Shown piece by piece: positions 6,481-7,245 of a DNA stretch of 7,245 bases. Source of the DNA: Pelotomaculum sp. (GTDB taxonomy: Bacteria; Bacillota; Desulfotomaculia; Desulfotomaculales; Pelotomaculaceae). The stretch's first letter is position 1, and each line of letters starts with the position of its first letter. Made by a program: the position numbers and the translations under genes. The DNA is taken from NCBI GenBank assembly GCA_022839445.1, contig JALHFC010000104.1, forward strand, positions 3,568 to 10,812, in the 5' to 3' direction. The notes beneath the pieces are model-generated. The model did no database searches, was not told the DNA's origin, and was given only the letters and a program-made list of their open reading frames with translations.

Positions 6481-7101
6481 TTATTTCAGTTTTTTCTGGA
6501 AATAGTGAGTGGCGTAAACCGCGGCTAAAGGATTGTGTCCCGTTGCCCGGTCTTTTGCCGCCAGGACGGTAACCGGAGCGTTGGAATGTTTGATCAAAAG
6601 GCTGTCGTGACCTACACACAGGCCGAGCAGGACATTTAAGTCCGTGTTTGCTTTATTTAAAAGTAAAGCTTGCGCTATGGGGTTGCACATGGCCTCAAAT
6701 TGGCCCGGGCGTACCTTTTCTTCATCCTTGATCCCCAGTTCCTCTTTGGGCCTGGACCCTGTTTTGCACATCACCGAGATCACGGTAAAATCGCTGTTTT
6801 CAAATATTTTTGCTACCTCCAAAGCCTCCCGCCGCAACCCTACGCAAAACGCCAGCCCCAATTTGTTAAAGCCGCACAGTTTAGAAAACTCCATAACTTC
6901 ACGGACCCTGGGCCAGACGCCATAACCGCCCGCCTCCACCCGCGCCGAACAGACGGCCAGTTTACCCATATCCTCCTGTTGGTAGATGGCCGCAGCCTCC
7001 TCGAACAGATCGGGGCAAGTCCTCATCGGGCAGTTTTGGGGCAGTTTGCCCCGTTCGTTTTTGTAACAGGCGTATACCCCGCATTTGGCGCAATCAAACA
7101 T
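6481..7101 (-). CDS. DUF1847 cysteine-rich, putative metal-binding protein
   Basis: A 206-residue soluble protein, with no signal peptide or membrane segment, matching the DUF1847 family of anaerobic bacteria and archaea. The N-terminus carries a zinc- or iron-type cysteine cluster: Cys4-x2-Cys7-x4-Cys12, then Cys24 in CPM and Cys29. Further family landmarks are CVGLRREA (86-93), MCNPIAQA (138-145), GLCVGHDS (160-167) and KHSNAPVTVLAAKDRATGHNPLAAVY (171-196). Eleven Cys in 206 residues is high; many are in conserved blocks, suggesting metal or redox chemistry. The biochemical function is unknown. The start is ATG 7101, because GGGAGGT sits 8 bases upstream. The frame stays open to an ATG at 7140, but that one lies inside the Fur site and lacks a ribosome binding site. 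A promoter and a perfect Fur box precede the gene, implying iron repression. The downstream synthase is 167 bases away, probably a separate unit. Confidence 0.9.
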   Translation of the reverse strand: MFDCAKCGVYACYKNERGKLPQNCPMRTCPDLFEEAAAIYQQEDMGKLAVCSARVEAGGYGVWPRVREVMEFSKLCGFNKLGLAFCVGLRREALEVAKIFENSDFTVISVMCKTGSRPKEELGIKDEEKVRPGQFEAMCNPIAQALLLNKANTDLNVLLGLCVGHDSLLIKHSNAPVTVLAAKDRATGHNPLAAVYATHYFQKKLK

Positions 7102-7109
7102 TGCACTAT

Positions 7110-7116
7110 ACCTCCC
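7110..7116 (-). promoter_or_regulatory. Ribosome binding site fixing the DUF1847 start
   Basis: GGGAGGT on the minus strand is 8 bases from ATG 7101, a near-ideal Shine-Dalgarno. It rules against the longer frame starting at 7140, which would add 13 residues with no family match. Confidence 0.88.
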
Positions 7117-7124
7117 AACAAAAT

Positions 7125-7139
7125 TGATAATGATTATCA
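7125..7139. promoter_or_regulatory. Fur box (perfect 7-1-7 palindrome)
   Basis: TGATAATGATTATCA is identical to the 7-1-7 consensus TGATAATnATTATCA recognised by the ferric uptake repressor Fur. It does not fit the PerR (TTATAATnATTATAA) or Zur (TCGTAATnATTACGA) variants as well. It lies between the predicted promoter and the ribosome binding site of the DUF1847 gene, spanning about the transcription start to +20, where bound Fur would block transcription when iron is plentiful. Confidence 0.88.
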
Positions 7140-7152
7140 TTGCTATGTATCC

Positions 7153-7181
7153 ATTTTAATCTACTTTTAAAAAACTTACAA
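7153..7181 (-). promoter_or_regulatory. SigmaA-type promoter of the DUF1847 gene
   Basis: On the minus strand, TTGTAA (7181-7176) and TAAAAT (7158-7153) are spaced by exactly 17 bases, matching the -35 consensus at 4 of 6 and the -10 at 5 of 6. The spacer is A/T-rich. Transcription should start near 7146, just ahead of the Fur box. The -35 lies one base from the palindromic repeat at 7183. Confidence 0.75.
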
Positions 7182-7182
7182 T

Positions 7183-7242
7183 AGGTACGGGGACATACCT
7201 TCCCTCCCACGAATCCCCCGAAGGGGGTGTGTCCCCGTTCCT
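7183..7242. repeat. Nested palindromic repeat, copy 4 (larger variant)
   Basis: Outer arms 7183-7195 and 7230-7242 pair over 13 positions with one mismatch (core ACGGGGACA / TGTCCCCGT). Inside, CCCCC (7215-7219) and GGGGG (7223-7227) form a second hairpin with a GAA loop. The right arm carries CCCCGTTCC, related to the GGAACG/GTCCCC core of the smaller copies. The roughly 60-base nested structure resembles a REP-like or MITE-like element. It lies immediately upstream of the DUF1847 promoter. Confidence 0.7.
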
Positions 7243-7245
7243 TAG

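Noticed and set aside
7102..7140. N-terminal extension of the DUF1847 frame to an ATG at 7140
   Set aside because: The extra residues would be encoded by the Fur box and leader, there is no ribosome binding site for that ATG, and GGGAGGT lies ideally before ATG 7101.

Overview
The window looks like chromosomal DNA of roughly balanced GC from an anaerobic, Gram-positive-type Firmicute. A Peptococcaceae-like clostridium of the Desulfotomaculum/Pelotomaculum kind is my best guess. The pointers are a secreted S-layer-homology (SLH) protein with YcdB/YcdC-type repeats, a YjfB-type motility protein tail, a DUF1847 cysteine-rich protein, strong AGGAGG-type ribosome binding sites, GTG starts, and short GGGGAC-core interspersed repeats. 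The lineage is inferred from gene content and style, not from a search.

Layout, left to right. Bases 3-104 are the 3' end of a plus-strand yjfB-like gene. It converges on a minus-strand block across a bidirectional terminator (123-160). The minus-strand genes are: a membrane-anchored cyclophilin with a lysine-rich N-terminal tail (180-854); threonine ammonia-lyase with an ACT domain (955-2193); a large secreted YcdB/YcdC-repeat plus triple-SLH protein (2392-4692), with its terminator at 2308-2348; a phospholipase-D-family cardiolipin synthase (4970-6313); and a DUF1847 cysteine-rich protein (6481-7101). The synthase reading frame breaks just before the family's C-terminal segment, and that segment survives in another frame down to 4873. 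No gap between genes exceeds 300 bases. The gaps hold four short palindromic repeats (about 926, 2259, 4837 and 7183), terminators, and a 12-bp inverted repeat upstream of the synthase.

The genes do not form one pathway. Each is separated by 100-200 bases, often with its own terminator, repeat or promoter, so this reads as a row of mostly single transcription units. The synthase and the SLH protein both concern the cell envelope, and the cyclophilin is predicted to work outside the membrane.

The two strongest observations are a perfect 7-1-7 Fur box just downstream of a good promoter in front of the DUF1847 gene, which implies iron control of a cysteine-rich protein of unknown function, and the frameshift with an apparent short internal deletion at the end of the cardiolipin synthase gene. 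I found no CRISPR array, tRNA, rRNA, transposase gene or obvious multi-gene novel system.
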